Of a DNA stretch of 64,000 nucleotides, positions 54,996-64,000 are shown piece by piece. A program made the translations under genes and the position numbers. Positions within the stretch are counted from its first letter, which is position 1. The number at the start of each line of letters is the position of its first letter. Below the pieces are notes generated by a model, which saw only the letters and a list, made by a program, of their open reading frames with translations, did not search any database and had not been told where the DNA came from. Source of the DNA: Variovorax sp. 54. GTDB lineage: Bacteria; Pseudomonadota; Gammaproteobacteria; Burkholderiales; Burkholderiaceae_C. The stretch spans positions 6,093,501 through 6,157,500 of the forward strand of contig NZ_PEFF01000001.1 of NCBI RefSeq assembly GCF_002754375.1, given 5' to 3'.

Positions 54996-57900
54996 CCCCT
55001 GCCTTTTTTTCGAGCGCCTGTTCGACCTGGTCGAGCACGGCCTCGGGGGCGTGCAGCCAGTCCTTGGCCAGCACCTGCATCACCTGCCAGCCGAAGGCAT
55101 CGAGGATGCGCGGACGCGAGACGTAGCGCTCCAGCACGTTGTGGCGGCGGCCGTCCTGCGCCGCGCCGTCCACCAGGATGCCCAGCGCATAGTGGCCCTG
55201 GCCCGACGCGCGCACCGCGAGGTCGCAGCGAAAACGCGACTGACCCACCTGTTCGTCCACCGCATGCCCGCGTGCGCGCAGCGCCTGCGCGATCTGCGCC
55301 GTGACGTCGTCCGTGCGCGCCTGCCGCGCCACGTGGCCACGGGCGAGCGGGTTCATGCCTTCGAGCACGCGCCGCGCCGTGTCCTCGTCGCCGCGTGACA
55401 GGCACTCGGCATAGCGCAGGAAGTTCTTCAGCGCCGCCGCGCCCTCGTTGTGGTCGTTGGTGATCGCCTCGTGGCGGATGGTCGAGACCACCGCCATGTG
55501 GTGCTTGGCGCGGCTGAAGATCACGTTCAGCCGCTTCTCGCCGCCGCGCTGGTTGATCGGGCCGAAGTTCATCAGCATGCGGCCCTCGGGGTTGGGGCCG
55601 TAGCAGATGCTGAGGATGATGATGTCGCGCTCGTCGCCCTGCACGTTCTCCAGGTTCTTGATGAAGAGGCCGCAGAACTGGTCGTCTTCCTCGCGCACGT
55701 ACTCGGCCTCGAGCCGCGCCGCAAAGTCGGCATCGACCGCGCCGAGCGCGTTCAGCTCTTCCTCGATCTCGCCCTGTTGCGCCTCGGAGAACGCCACGAT
55801 GCCCAGGCTGCGCCCGGTCTCGCGCTGGAGCAGTTCGCGCACCAGCTGCGCGATGTGGCGCGCCTCGCCGTCGTTGATGCGGTTCTCGTACACGGCGTCG
55901 GCCACGCGGTGGAAGCTGATGGCGCGCGAGAGCAGGGCGTCGACCTGCGCCTTCACGGATTCGTCGGTCGGGCTGCGCGACTGCACCACGATCTCGGCGC
56001 GCTCGGGCGCGGGCAGGCTGCGGTCGGGAATGGTGTACAGGTTGCCCGCGTAGAAGGCCGCGTTCGAAAAGCCGATGAGCGACTCGTAGCGGCTGCGGTA
56101 GTGCCAGGCCAGCAGCGTGGCCGGCAGGTTGCGCGCACCCTGGTTCAAGAGGCTGTCGGCGTCGAGCACCACGGCGATGCGTTCGGCTTCTTCGCCGTTC
56201 TCTGCATCGTCGCCCTCCACGGTGACGGTGTCTTCCTCGGCATCGCGGCCCGACGAGAAGAAGCTGGTCGGCGGCAGCTGCATCTCGTCGCCCACCACGA
56301 TGATCTGCGACGCGCGGTACAGCGCGGGCACGGCTTCTTCCACTGGAATCTGGCTGGCCTCGTCGAAGATCACCACGTCGAACAGGTCGGCCGCAAGCGG
56401 CAGCGTGTCGGACACCGACAGCGGGCTCATGAGCCAGATCGGTTTCATGTCGCGCACCACGCGGCCGGTGTCGCCGCTGGCGAGTTCGCGGATCGCCTTG
56501 TAGCGCATGGTCTTGCCGAACTCGTGCTCGAGCTCGCGGCGGCCCGCGTTGTAGCTCTTCTTGAAGACCTTGCCGTCGGCGTCGAGCTGGCTGGCGGGCA
56601 GCGCGCTCTTTTGCACATGGTCGCGGAAGCGCTGGCGCACCGCGGCGGCGAGCGTGCGTGCGTTGCGTTCGAGCAGCTTGCGTTCGCCTTCGCCCAGGCG
56701 CTGCGCATGGCGCGCGAGCTTGGCGCCGTCGAAGCGCGGCAGCCAGCGTTCGGTGCGGTAGACGCGCTCCAGCCCTTCGCGTGCGACGGCGTACTCGATC
56801 GCTTCGGGCGGCAGCGGCAGGGTGCGCAGCGCGGCGGCCACGGCAGGGTCGGCATCGGCCAGTTCCTGCAGCGGCTGCAGCACCGACGGCAGCGCATCGG
56901 CCTGGTCGCGCAGCGTGCGGGCCAGCGCGTCGAACGCGTCCAGCGGTTGCGCGCCGGCGTCATGCAGCAGGTCGTGCCAGAGGGCGTCGAGCGTGTCGAC
57001 GCGCGGCGCGGCGGCGACAAGCTGTTCGACGCTGCGGCGGGCCGCATCGGTGCGCAGGTGGGCCTGGAAGGCCGCGCGCAGGCCGGCGCCGCCGTCGATG
57101 CCGCGCATGGCCTGCAGCTGCTGCGCGAAGGCGTCGGCATCGGTGCAGCCGTAGTCGGCTTCGATGCGTGCTGCTTGCTGGTCGAGCGCGGTGCGCGCGG
57201 CCTGTTCGGCGCGCAGGTCTTCGAGGATCTGGCTGGGCTGCGGGCGCACGGCATGCGCGGCGAAGTCGTAGCGGCGCTTGAGTTCGCCCGACAGGCGCCA
57301 CCACGAGGGCTGCAGCCAGCGCAACAGCGAGCCTTGCTGCGTGCGGGCCTGCGCGAGTGCGGCTTCGGTATCGCCGGGCGAGAGCTTGTCGCGCCAGTGG
57401 GCGGTGCGTTGCAGCTGCGCGTCGAGCGCTTGTTGCAGCGTGCGCTTCTCGTTCAAGGTGGCGCCGAGCGCGAGGCTGCTCGGGTGCGCGGCGTCGAGCA
57501 GCGCCAGCTGGCCGCGCGCGGCCAGCGAGGCGACGCTGCGCGCATCGGCCACCACGGCCCGCGCATCGCGCCACAGCACGCCGGCCTCGGCCAGCGGCGG
57601 CCAGGCGTCGACCAGCGCATCGCGGCAAGGCGCGCTCAGGTCGATGGCGCGTTCGCTGCGTTCGACCAGCCGCGCCAGTGGCTTCTCCTGCGCCAGCAGC
57701 GACGGTGCGAGCTGCGCGAACACATGCTGCGCGAAGCTGGGCGCACCCAGGCTTTCGGTCACGGCCAGGTGCAGGCGCGACACCAGCTCCGCATGCCGGC
57801 GCCAGGCCGCGAAGGCGGGCAATGCTTCGGCCTGCAGCGGCGTGAGCGACGGGTCGCTGGCCTTGAGTGCCACGAGCCGCGAGAGCAGCTCGCGCAGCGT

Positions 57901-60198
57901 CACCGCGATGTGCTCGGGCACGTCGTGCATGGCGGCGTCGAAGCGTTCGAGGGCGCGCAGGTCGAGGTCCATCGCGTCGAGCACCTGTGTGCGCTCCGTG
58001 CTTTCCTGTGCCAGCGTGCCGGGGGCTTCGAGCCACAGCTCGTAGGTCTTGCGCAGGTTCTGCACGAAGGCCTTCTTGTCGCCCTGCGAGTCGTGAATCA
58101 TGCAGCACAGCTCGTCCAGCCCCTGCTGGCGCAGGCGGTGAAACACGACGTCGATGGCGGCGCGCTTCTCGCAGACGAACAGCACGCGCTGGCCGCGGCC
58201 CACGTAGTCGGCGATCAGGTTGGTGATGGTCTGCGACTTCCCCGTGCCCGGTGGGCCCTGGATGATGTAGCTGGTGCCCGTGCGCGCCAGCGCCACCGCA
58301 GCGGTCTGCGTGGCGTCGGCCTGCACCACGGGCCACTGGTCGGCCAGCGGCAGGGCGGGCGGCGTCTCGGCGTCGACGCGGCGCGGCTGCAGCGAGAACA
58401 CGCGGTCGAAGGCCTCGCTCGCCAGGTCGGATTCGGCCAGCCCCGAGTAGTCGCGTACCAGCGACATCTTGCGGTGGTTGAAATTGCCCAGCGTCACGGC
58501 CGTGAGGTCGATGTCCCACTGGTAGGGGTTGCCGCTGCTGTCGCGCAGCGCGAAGGTCTTGCGCTCGGTGTCATCGGCAGCCGTGGCCGCCATCTGCGGC
58601 GCGCGCGGCTGTGGCGCGCCGCCGACGGCTTCGCGCACCGGCAGCGGCACGGGGCGCACGCGCGCATGGAACAGCTGCAGCCCGCGCGGGCGGAAGTCGT
58701 CCTGTGCGTAGCTGAAGTCTTGCGAGGCCACCGGCACCGCCGAGGGCGAGCGCACGCGGGTGCGGCGCTTGAACTGTTCGAGCCGCTGGCGCGCGCGCTG
58801 GTGCATCACGGCGATTTCGGGCTGCTTCACGAGCCGCAGCTGCACGCCAGGCTCGCTCTGCGCGATCTGCGCCGACAGCTGCGCGTGGAACTGTTCGAGC
58901 GAGGTTTCGCGCAGGTCCACCGTCTCGGGCAGCGCGATGCCGTACAGCTGGCGCAGGTGGTGGCGCAGCGTGGGGTTCACCTGCGCCTCGCTGGCCGAGG
59001 CTTCGAGCAGGTACTGGTCGCGCACGCCTTTCTTGCGCGTCAGCTCCACCGGCAGCATCAGCAGCGGTGAGGCGATGCGTTCGGCGCGTTCGGCCTCGCC
59101 CTCCTTGAGGTTGTGCCAGCGCAGGAAGGCGACCACCAGCGACAGCTGCGAGAAGCCGTACTCGGCCCGGTCGCGCCGTGCCTCCTGCAGGATGCGGTCG
59201 AGCGCGCCCGGCAGGTAGGGCTGGTCTTCGAAGCGCAGCCAGCGCGCCAGCGGCACGGGGTCGCAGCTGGCGATGTCGGCGGCAAAGCGGCTGTCCCATA
59301 CGCACAGTTGGTCGGTGCGGATGCTGTTCAGGTCGACCACCAGCGGCACGCTGGCGACGGTGAGGTTCACATGCGCCTGCGTCGGCTTGAAGTACAGCAG
59401 GCGGTTGCGCCGCGACAGATCGAACAGCCGGTCGCGCAGGTGCAGCTGGATCGCCTGGCGGCGCTGGCCTGCGCCGTCTCTTGCGGGTGCGATGCGGTCC
59501 AGGCCGAGGTCGACGGGCTGGTCGCGGTAGGTCTCGAGCCGGCGGATGACCGAGGGCAGGTCGCGCGCACGCTCGTGGCGGTCGAGCGCGGTCATCTCGA
59601 AGATCACGGCGGCCACCACCGGGTGCAGCCGGCGGTTCAGTTCGAACAGGTTGCCGCGGTGCGTGGCAAAGCGGGTCAGGTCGTCGCCATCGGTGAAGTC
59701 GAGCCCGCACGACAGGCTGGCCAGCACCTGGCCCAGGCAGAGGATGTCGCCGAGCGCGTCGTGGTGGCCCAGGCGCAGTTCCCACGCGGTGTAGCCGGGC
59801 AGGTAGACGGGTCGCGTGGGCACCGTGTCGGGCCCGGCATCGGCCATGACCGCGAGGTTTTCGAGCGCGACGCCGGCCTCGGCATCGACGGTCAGGCGCG
59901 TTTCGCCGACCACGCGCAGCACGGAGGCGGCGGGTTGTTCGAGCGGCGCGATCGCCTCGGGGTGGCGGCGCGGCGCGGTGCCGTCGGGCTGGGCCAGTGC
60001 CAGCGCGGGTTCGGCGGGTGCGTCGGTCACGCGGTAGGCAAACGCGCTGCCGAGCGCGGCAACGTTGCCGAGTTCGTGCAGGGCCGAGACCTCGCGCAGC
60101 AGCGGCAGCACGAGCTTGAGCACGTCGTCGGTCTGCAGGCCACCGTGGGCCTCGGCGGTGGCTAGCAGTTGCAGGAGCGGGGCGGGGGCGAGGGTCAT
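54979..60198 (-). CDS. Kinase-like lobe + DUF4011 + SF1 helicase + MTES/Vsr-type nuclease
   Basis: This 1739-residue protein has four parts. Residues about 20-230 resemble the C-lobe of a protein kinase without its catalytic residues: LHELG near 40, PGYTAWE at 134-140 (APE-like), GDILCLG at 150-156, and HERARDLPSVI at 208-218. The DUF4011 core LRDRLFDLSRRNRLLYF is at 254-270. The SF1 helicase has Walker A GPPGTGKS at 648-655, an insertion of about 620 residues, Walker B FDEAS with D1279-E1280, GDEMQLPP at 1303-1310 and SRAK at 1562-1565. The C-terminal domain, with D1659 and LVDG (D1677), matches a Vsr-like nuclease of the REase MTES-1575 type. DUF4011-helicase-nuclease proteins are known from bacterial defence islands. 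The start overlaps the M48 gene by 4 bases. Confidence 0.85.
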   Translation of the reverse strand: MTLAPAPLLQLLATAEAHGGLQTDDVLKLVLPLLREVSALHELGNVAALGSAFAYRVTDAPAEPALALAQPDGTAPRRHPEAIAPLEQPAASVLRVVGETRLTVDAEAGVALENLAVMADAGPDTVPTRPVYLPGYTAWELRLGHHDALGDILCLGQVLASLSCGLDFTDGDDLTRFATHRGNLFELNRRLHPVVAAVIFEMTALDRHERARDLPSVIRRLETYRDQPVDLGLDRIAPARDGAGQRRQAIQLHLRDRLFDLSRRNRLLYFKPTQAHVNLTVASVPLVVDLNSIRTDQLCVWDSRFAADIASCDPVPLARWLRFEDQPYLPGALDRILQEARRDRAEYGFSQLSLVVAFLRWHNLKEGEAERAERIASPLLMLPVELTRKKGVRDQYLLEASASEAQVNPTLRHHLRQLYGIALPETVDLRETSLEQFHAQLSAQIAQSEPGVQLRLVKQPEIAVMHQRARQRLEQFKRRTRVRSPSAVPVASQDFSYAQDDFRPRGLQLFHARVRPVPLPVREAVGGAPQPRAPQMAATAADDTERKTFALRDSSGNPYQWDIDLTAVTLGNFNHRKMSLVRDYSGLAESDLASEAFDRVFSLQPRRVDAETPPALPLADQWPVVQADATQTAAVALARTGTSYIIQGPPGTGKSQTITNLIADYVGRGQRVLFVCEKRAAIDVVFHRLRQQGLDELCCMIHDSQGDKKAFVQNLRKTYELWLEAPGTLAQESTERTQVLDAMDLDLRALERFDAAMHDVPEHIAVTLRELLSRLVALKASDPSLTPLQAEALPAFAAWRRHAELVSRLHLAVTESLGAPSFAQHVFAQLAPSLLAQEKPLARLVERSERAIDLSAPCRDALVDAWPPLAEAGVLWRDARAVVADARSVASLAARGQLALLDAAHPSSLALGATLNEKRTLQQALDAQLQRTAHWRDKLSPGDTEAALAQARTQQGSLLRWLQPSWWRLSGELKRRYDFAAHAVRPQPSQILEDLRAEQAARTALDQQAARIEADYGCTDADAFAQQLQAMRGIDGGAGLRAAFQAHLRTDAARRSVEQLVAAAPRVDTLDALWHDLLHDAGAQPLDAFDALARTLRDQADALPSVLQPLQELADADPAVAAALRTLPLPPEAIEYAVAREGLERVYRTERWLPRFDGAKLARHAQRLGEGERKLLERNARTLAAAVRQRFRDHVQKSALPASQLDADGKVFKKSYNAGRRELEHEFGKTMRYKAIRELASGDTGRVVRDMKPIWLMSPLSVSDTLPLAADLFDVVIFDEASQIPVEEAVPALYRASQIIVVGDEMQLPPTSFFSSGRDAEEDTVTVEGDDAENGEEAERIAVVLDADSLLNQGARNLPATLLAWHYRSRYESLIGFSNAAFYAGNLYTIPDRSLPAPERAEIVVQSRSPTDESVKAQVDALLSRAISFHRVADAVYENRINDGEARHIAQLVRELLQRETGRSLGIVAFSEAQQGEIEEELNALGAVDADFAARLEAEYVREEDDQFCGLFIKNLENVQGDERDIIILSICYGPNPEGRMLMNFGPINQRGGEKRLNVIFSRAKHHMAVVSTIRHEAITNDHNEGAAALKNFLRYAECLSRGDEDTARRVLEGMNPLARGHVARQARTDDVTAQIAQALRARGHAVDEQVGQSRFRCDLAVRASGQGHYALGILVDGAAQDGRRHNVLERYVSRPRILDAFGWQVMQVLAKDWLHAPEAVLDQVEQALEKKAGVSAGR

Positions 60199-61433
60199 GC
60201 GGCGGCGGCTTGCGAAGGCGGGTTGGCGGCCTTGTCGAGCAGGGCGGCGGCGTCGCGTTTGACGCGGGTGAAGTTGCGCTTGGACAGACCCAGGTCTTTC
60301 AGCACGCGCTGTTCGAAGGGCGTGGCGCAGTCCAGCGCATCGGCCAGGCCCAGCGCGGCGGCGAGGGTGACGTCGTCCATCTCGGGGTCGGCGGCGACGA
60401 AGTCGACCAGCACGCTGGCCAGGTAGTCGTGCAGGCCGGCGGGCGCGGGCTCGGGCGGCGGCATCGCCGACGTGGGCGGCACGAAGTCGGGGAAGAAACG
60501 GCGCGCATGCGCCAGCAGCGCTTCCGACTGCAGCACGGGCCGTTGCAGCAGCTGCGCGAGGGTGCCGCGCGTGAGCGCGCTCACGCGCTGCTGGCCGAGC
60601 ATGTCGAGCGTGCCCAGGTCGAGCGGGCCTTCGAGCGCGGCGGCCAGCCATTCGTCGGCGTCGTGCTCGCGGCCGGTCCACAGGCGCAGCGCGCGGGCGC
60701 GCACGAACACCTCGGGGTGGCTCACGCCGCGCGTCTGCAGCGCCTTGTTGTTGGGGTCGGCGCAGATCTCCTCGGCCTGCGCCAGGTAGCTCGCCACGTT
60801 GACCTGCGTGAGGCCGGTCTCGATCTTGATGAGCGCGCTCACGGCGGGTTCGAGCGCGCCACAGGCCACGCAGCCGCCGCGGTCGGCAAAGGCCTCGGTG
60901 TACAGCGCATGGCGCCGCGCGGCCTGCAGGTGGCTCGCATCGGCGCGCGGGTCGGCCGCCGTGGCGTGCAGCAGGCGGTCGACGACGTGGTGCCTGCCGC
61001 CGTCGCGTTCCCACAGCAGGTAGTGCGCGAGCTCGTGGCCGAGCACGGCCTGGCGCTCCGGGCCCTGCAGCCGTTCGAGCAGCGGGCCCGAGAGCACGAT
61101 GTGCGCCTCGCCCGGCACGACGTAGATGGCGGCATTCATGGCCGCGCCGTCGCCGGACGGGGCCTGGTAGAGCGTGATGCGCGCCGTGACGCCCAGCCGC
61201 TGCGCGGCCAGGGTCGCATCGGCATGCAGGTCGGGGTGTGCGTCGGCGTCGAGGCGGTAGGCGCTGCGCAGCAGCTCGGCGCGCATGGCGGCCGTGTGTT
61301 CTTCGCGCGCTTCGGCGGAGGCGGCCCAGCGCCAGGCCTCGGGTTCGTTCGCCTGGAGGTGAGCGGCCAGTGCCTGCTGGTAGGGCAGCGGCGTCAGGTC
61401 TTGGAGGCGAACGGCAGGGAAAGAGTCGACCAT
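60195..61433 (-). CDS. M48-type zinc metallopeptidase
   Basis: This 412-residue protein has an M48-like catalytic core: HELAH at 133-137 with the third ligand E180 in YTEAFADR, and a GALEPAVSALIKIETGL helix after it. No signal peptide or membrane segment is seen, unlike HtpX or Oma1, so it should be cytosolic. The C-terminal 170 residues are helical and unrecognised. It overlaps the helicase-nuclease gene by 4 bases (ATGA), which implies joint synthesis. I infer that it modifies or activates the partner by cleavage, or acts on an invader protein. Confidence 0.82.
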   Translation of the reverse strand: MVDSFPAVRLQDLTPLPYQQALAAHLQANEPEAWRWAASAEAREEHTAAMRAELLRSAYRLDADAHPDLHADATLAAQRLGVTARITLYQAPSGDGAAMNAAIYVVPGEAHIVLSGPLLERLQGPERQAVLGHELAHYLLWERDGGRHHVVDRLLHATAADPRADASHLQAARRHALYTEAFADRGGCVACGALEPAVSALIKIETGLTQVNVASYLAQAEEICADPNNKALQTRGVSHPEVFVRARALRLWTGREHDADEWLAAALEGPLDLGTLDMLGQQRVSALTRGTLAQLLQRPVLQSEALLAHARRFFPDFVPPTSAMPPPEPAPAGLHDYLASVLVDFVAADPEMDDVTLAAALGLADALDCATPFEQRVLKDLGLSKRNFTRVKRDAAALLDKAANPPSQAAAA

Positions 61434-61493
61434 GTCAGGAGCGCCAGCAACATTGAGTTGCCGACGATCCTAAACGAGCGGGTGACGTCGCTT

Positions 61494-61520
61494 GCAATCA
61501 CCCACGATGTGGGTGATTGC
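61494..61520. promoter_or_regulatory. 12-bp hairpin between tolA and the M48 gene
   Basis: GCAATCACCCAC and GTGGGTGATTGC form a perfect 12-bp stem with a GAT loop, 17 bases after the tolA stop. No T-tract follows on the minus strand. It may mark the end of the tol transcript or hold a regulator site for the peptidase gene, which starts 60 bases further. Confidence 0.55.
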
Positions 61521-61536
61521 GGCCCCAGCGCTTGGA

Positions 61537-62460
61537 TCAGCGCTTGGGCTTGAGCGTGACGATGAGCGACGGGAAGATGCGCCCGTCGTTGTCGCGCGGC
61601 AGCTTGTCGGTCTTGCGCAGGCCGCGTTCGGCGGCTTCGTCCCAGGCCGGCAGGCCGCTGGACTTGGCGAGCTTGACGCCGACGATGGTGCCGTCGGGTG
61701 CCAGGTTGACCAGGAACTCGGCCTCGGGGTTGCCGTTCACGCTGTCGGCATCGGGGAAGGTGATGTTCGGGCGCACCTTCTCGGCGATGCGCGCACCGTA
61801 GCCACTCGACGGGCCGGTGGTGCGCAGGGCATTGCCCTTCGCGTCTTCGTTGCCGCTGGCGCCGGCCATGCCCTGCATGCGCTTGAGCGTTGCGGCGCGA
61901 TCCGCGGCCGCCTGCTTGGTGGCCGCTTCAGCCTTCTTCGCTTCAGCCTGCTTGGCCTCGGCCTCCTGCTGCTTTTTCTGGTCGGCCAGTTTCTTCTGTT
62001 GCTCTTTCTTGCGCTCGGCTTCGTCTTCGGCGCGCTCCTTGGCCTCGAGCTCTTTCTTCTTTTGCTGCTGGCGCTGCTGTTCGAGCTCGCGCTCTTTTTG
62101 CGCTTTCTGTTCCTTGAGCTTCTTCTCGCGCTCCAGCGCGATGTCGGGCGCAGGGGCAGGCGCCGGCTCGGGCGGCTTGACGGCCGGGGGAGGCGGTGGG
62201 GGCGGCGCGGGCGCAGGCGGCGGCGGTGCGGGCACGGGGGCCGGCGGCTCCGGCACCGACAGGCGCGGAGCGGCCTGCATCACCGTGGTCGACCACAGCT
62301 CGGCATCGACCGCGCCGTCGTCGGCTTCGCTGCGCCAGCGCACCCCCCACGTGAGGGCGGCGATCAGCAGCGCGTGGGCAATGAGCGCGAGCACCACCGC
62401 GCGGGGCGTGCCGCGCTGCGGCGGCGGCGCGAACTCGGGGCGATCCAGGGCGAGCGACAT
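61537..62460 (-). CDS. tolA: Cell-envelope protein TolA
   Basis: This 307-residue protein has an N-terminal membrane helix (VVLALIAHALLIAALTWGV), a proline-rich segment, a long coiled region rich in K, E, A and Q (about 110-195), and a C-terminal TolA/TonB domain (RIAEKVRPNITFP, GTIVGVKLAKSSGLPAWDEAAERGL). It links the TolQR motor to the outer membrane and helps the envelope constrict during division. It follows tolR by 3 bases. Confidence 0.92.
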   Translation of the reverse strand: MSLALDRPEFAPPPQRGTPRAVVLALIAHALLIAALTWGVRWRSEADDGAVDAELWSTTVMQAAPRLSVPEPPAPVPAPPPPAPAPPPPPPPAVKPPEPAPAPAPDIALEREKKLKEQKAQKERELEQQRQQQKKKELEAKERAEDEAERKKEQQKKLADQKKQQEAEAKQAEAKKAEAATKQAAADRAATLKRMQGMAGASGNEDAKGNALRTTGPSSGYGARIAEKVRPNITFPDADSVNGNPEAEFLVNLAPDGTIVGVKLAKSSGLPAWDEAAERGLRKTDKLPRDNDGRIFPSLIVTLKPKR

Positions 62461-62463
62461 GCC

Positions 62464-62901
<438 letters not shown>

Positions 62902-62935
62902 GTCGTCGCGTCCTTTGTCTTGTGCGCGCCGCTCT

Positions 62936-63658
62936 TCAGCGGTTCGCGGCGGTGACCGAGGCGGCGGGCGTCACGGCGCCGGGGTTGGCCGAGAGGTTGC
63001 GCTGCAGGATGTTGGAGAACTCTTCGATGTAGGTCTCCAGGGCGATGGCGATCTTGTCGATCTCGCGCGCGAAGCGGTTGTAGCCGACCACCGCGGGAAT
63101 GGCGGCGAACAGGCCGATGGCCGTGGCCACCAGCGCTTCGGCAATGCCGGGCGCCACGGTGGCCAGCGTCACCTGCGTGAGGGCGGCCAGGCCGGTGAAG
63201 GCATGCATGATCCCCCAGACCGTGCCGAACAGGCCCACGTACGGCGACACCGAACCGACGGTGGCCAGGAACGACAGGTTCTGCTCGGCCGCATCCAGCT
63301 CGCGCTGGAAGCTCGCGCGCATGGCGCGGCGGGCGCCGTCGAGCAACGTGGGCGCATCGGTCACGTGGCGCTCGCGCAGCTTCTGGTACTCGCGCATGCC
63401 GGAGGCAAAGATGCGCTCCATGGGGCCGGCGAACTTGGCGTTTTGTGCGGCCGAGGCGAACAGCTCGTTCAGGCTGGTGCCCGACCAGAACTCGCGCTCG
63501 AAGTCTTCATTGAGCACACGGATGCGCTTGAGGGAAAAGTACTTGCGGATGATGGCGGCCCAGCTGGCGACCGACACGATCACCAGCAGCAGCACGACCA
63601 GTTGCACCACGAAGCTGGCGTGGAGCAGGAGATTGATGATGGAGAGATCTTGGTTCAT
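62936..63658 (-). CDS. tolQ: Tol-Pal motor protein TolQ
   Basis: This 240-residue protein has three membrane helices: one near residues 15-37, and two in VGSVSPYVGLFGTVWGIMHAF and GIAEALVATAIGLFAAIPAVV, which carry the threonines of the proton path. The start at 63658 overlaps the ybgC stop by 4 bases. Longer upstream starts enter ybgC and are rejected. Confidence 0.94.
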   Translation of the reverse strand: MNQDLSIINLLLHASFVVQLVVLLLVIVSVASWAAIIRKYFSLKRIRVLNEDFEREFWSGTSLNELFASAAQNAKFAGPMERIFASGMREYQKLRERHVTDAPTLLDGARRAMRASFQRELDAAEQNLSFLATVGSVSPYVGLFGTVWGIMHAFTGLAALTQVTLATVAPGIAEALVATAIGLFAAIPAVVGYNRFAREIDKIAIALETYIEEFSNILQRNLSANPGAVTPAASVTAANR

Positions 63659-64000
63659 GGCTTGAAAGGTTGAATCATGGAGCCGCTGGAGTGCTCGAGG
63701 GTTCCCGAAACTTGGGCCGGAATGCGCGCAGGGCGCAAGGTGGCGGCGTCCACCCAGCCGATGCGGATCGTGCCTTCGCACAGCAAGACCGGTGCCGCAG
63801 CGCCGGTGCGCTCTTGCTCTGTCTTTGATAGCACGCGCTGACCGATTGTCAACGACGCAGTGCCCAATTGTCGGAGTTCGGCTGTAACCAGCAGTTCGTC
63901 GTCCAGCCGCGAGGGCCGATGGTATTTGAGCTGCGTTTCGCTCACCACGAACTGGCCGCCGGTGGCTTCCTTGAGCTTGCGCTGCTCGACGCCCAGGGAG
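63655..64000 (-). CDS. ybgC: Acyl-CoA thioesterase YbgC, C-terminal part (5' end outside window)
   Basis: The frame is open to the right edge, and the 115 visible codons cover the C-terminal part of a hot-dog-fold thioesterase: SLGVEQRKLKEATGGQFVVS, LKYHRPSRLDDELLV and the closing strands. ybgC is the standard first gene of tol-pal clusters, which fits tolQ downstream. The N-terminal catalytic Asp region is outside the window. Confidence 0.9.
   Translation of the reverse strand, partial: SLGVEQRKLKEATGGQFVVSETQLKYHRPSRLDDELLVTAELRQLGTASLTIGQRVLSKTEQERTGAAAPVLLCEGTIRIGWVDAATLRPARIPAQVSGTLEHSSGSMIQPFKP

Noticed and set aside
55450..59070. 1206-codon plus-strand frame opposite the helicase-nuclease gene
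   Set aside because: No recognisable domain, and the composition is that of antisense frames in high-GC DNA.
60199..61014. N-terminal extension of the helicase-nuclease frame (272 extra codons)
   Set aside because: The extension is Arg/Ala-rich shadow sequence inside the peptidase gene; the ATG at 60198 with a 4-base overlap is the natural start.

Overview
The window is a contiguous stretch of a very GC-rich, gene-dense chromosome. Codon use, the three orphan Bug-type tripartite-tricarboxylate receptors, the abundance of LysR regulators, the tcu genes and the urt-fmd cluster point to Betaproteobacteria, Burkholderiales, Comamonadaceae, and most resemble a Variovorax. This is inferred from gene content, not from a marker search. 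I see no rRNA, tRNA, CRISPR array, integrase or insertion sequence.

Layout. 1-8.2 kb: the end of an MFS transporter, a lipid-anchored M1 aminopeptidase, a small lipoprotein, a REP-like inverted repeat, two solute-binding proteins, and an SPFH-ribbon-helix-helix pair behind a perfect palindrome. 8.3-10.5 kb: a VOC protein, a solute-binding protein and a TIGR04325 methyltransferase. 10.6-21.9 kb: a nitrogen block. A response regulator and an NCS1-permease/histidine-kinase fusion diverge from urtABCDE-fmdAB, a transporter plus formamidase operon for urea or short-chain amides, interrupted by GC-rich hairpins. 22.5-27.4 kb: a hydroxy-acid operon (dehydrogenase, RraA-like aldolase, Bug receptor, FAD oxidoreductase) opposite a LysR regulator. 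27.4-36.8 kb: a GH3 glucosidase, then a tricarballylate-type operon (BASS symporter, tcuR, tcuA, tcuB, Bug receptor), a class II aldolase and an HD diiron-type protein.

36.9-43.4 kb: a Crp/Fnr regulator opposite the HD/aldolase pair with a CRP-like palindrome between them, a hydrolase, a drug-efflux MFS with an acetyltransferase and LysR, an amino-acid-type binding protein and a TonB-like lipoprotein. 43.4-50.9 kb: tRNA modification genes trmB and gluQ, an FAD amine-oxidase-like gene, a LysR regulator facing a pirin-DoxX-flavodoxin-pirin quinone/oxidative-stress operon, and trhO. 51-55 kb: dnaE and a YgiW-like OB-fold protein. 55-61.4 kb: a translationally coupled pair, an M48-type metallopeptidase and a 1739-residue protein joining a kinase-like lobe, DUF4011, an SF1 helicase and a nuclease. 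61.5-64 kb: ybgC-tolQ-tolR-tolA, entering from the right edge.

The strongest candidate for an undescribed system is the peptidase plus giant helicase-nuclease pair (54979-61433), which looks like an antiviral or anti-plasmid defence cassette placed among housekeeping genes. Second is the permease-kinase fusion with a cysteine-rich linker beside the amide operon; third is the HD diiron/aldolase pair with its Crp-family regulator.
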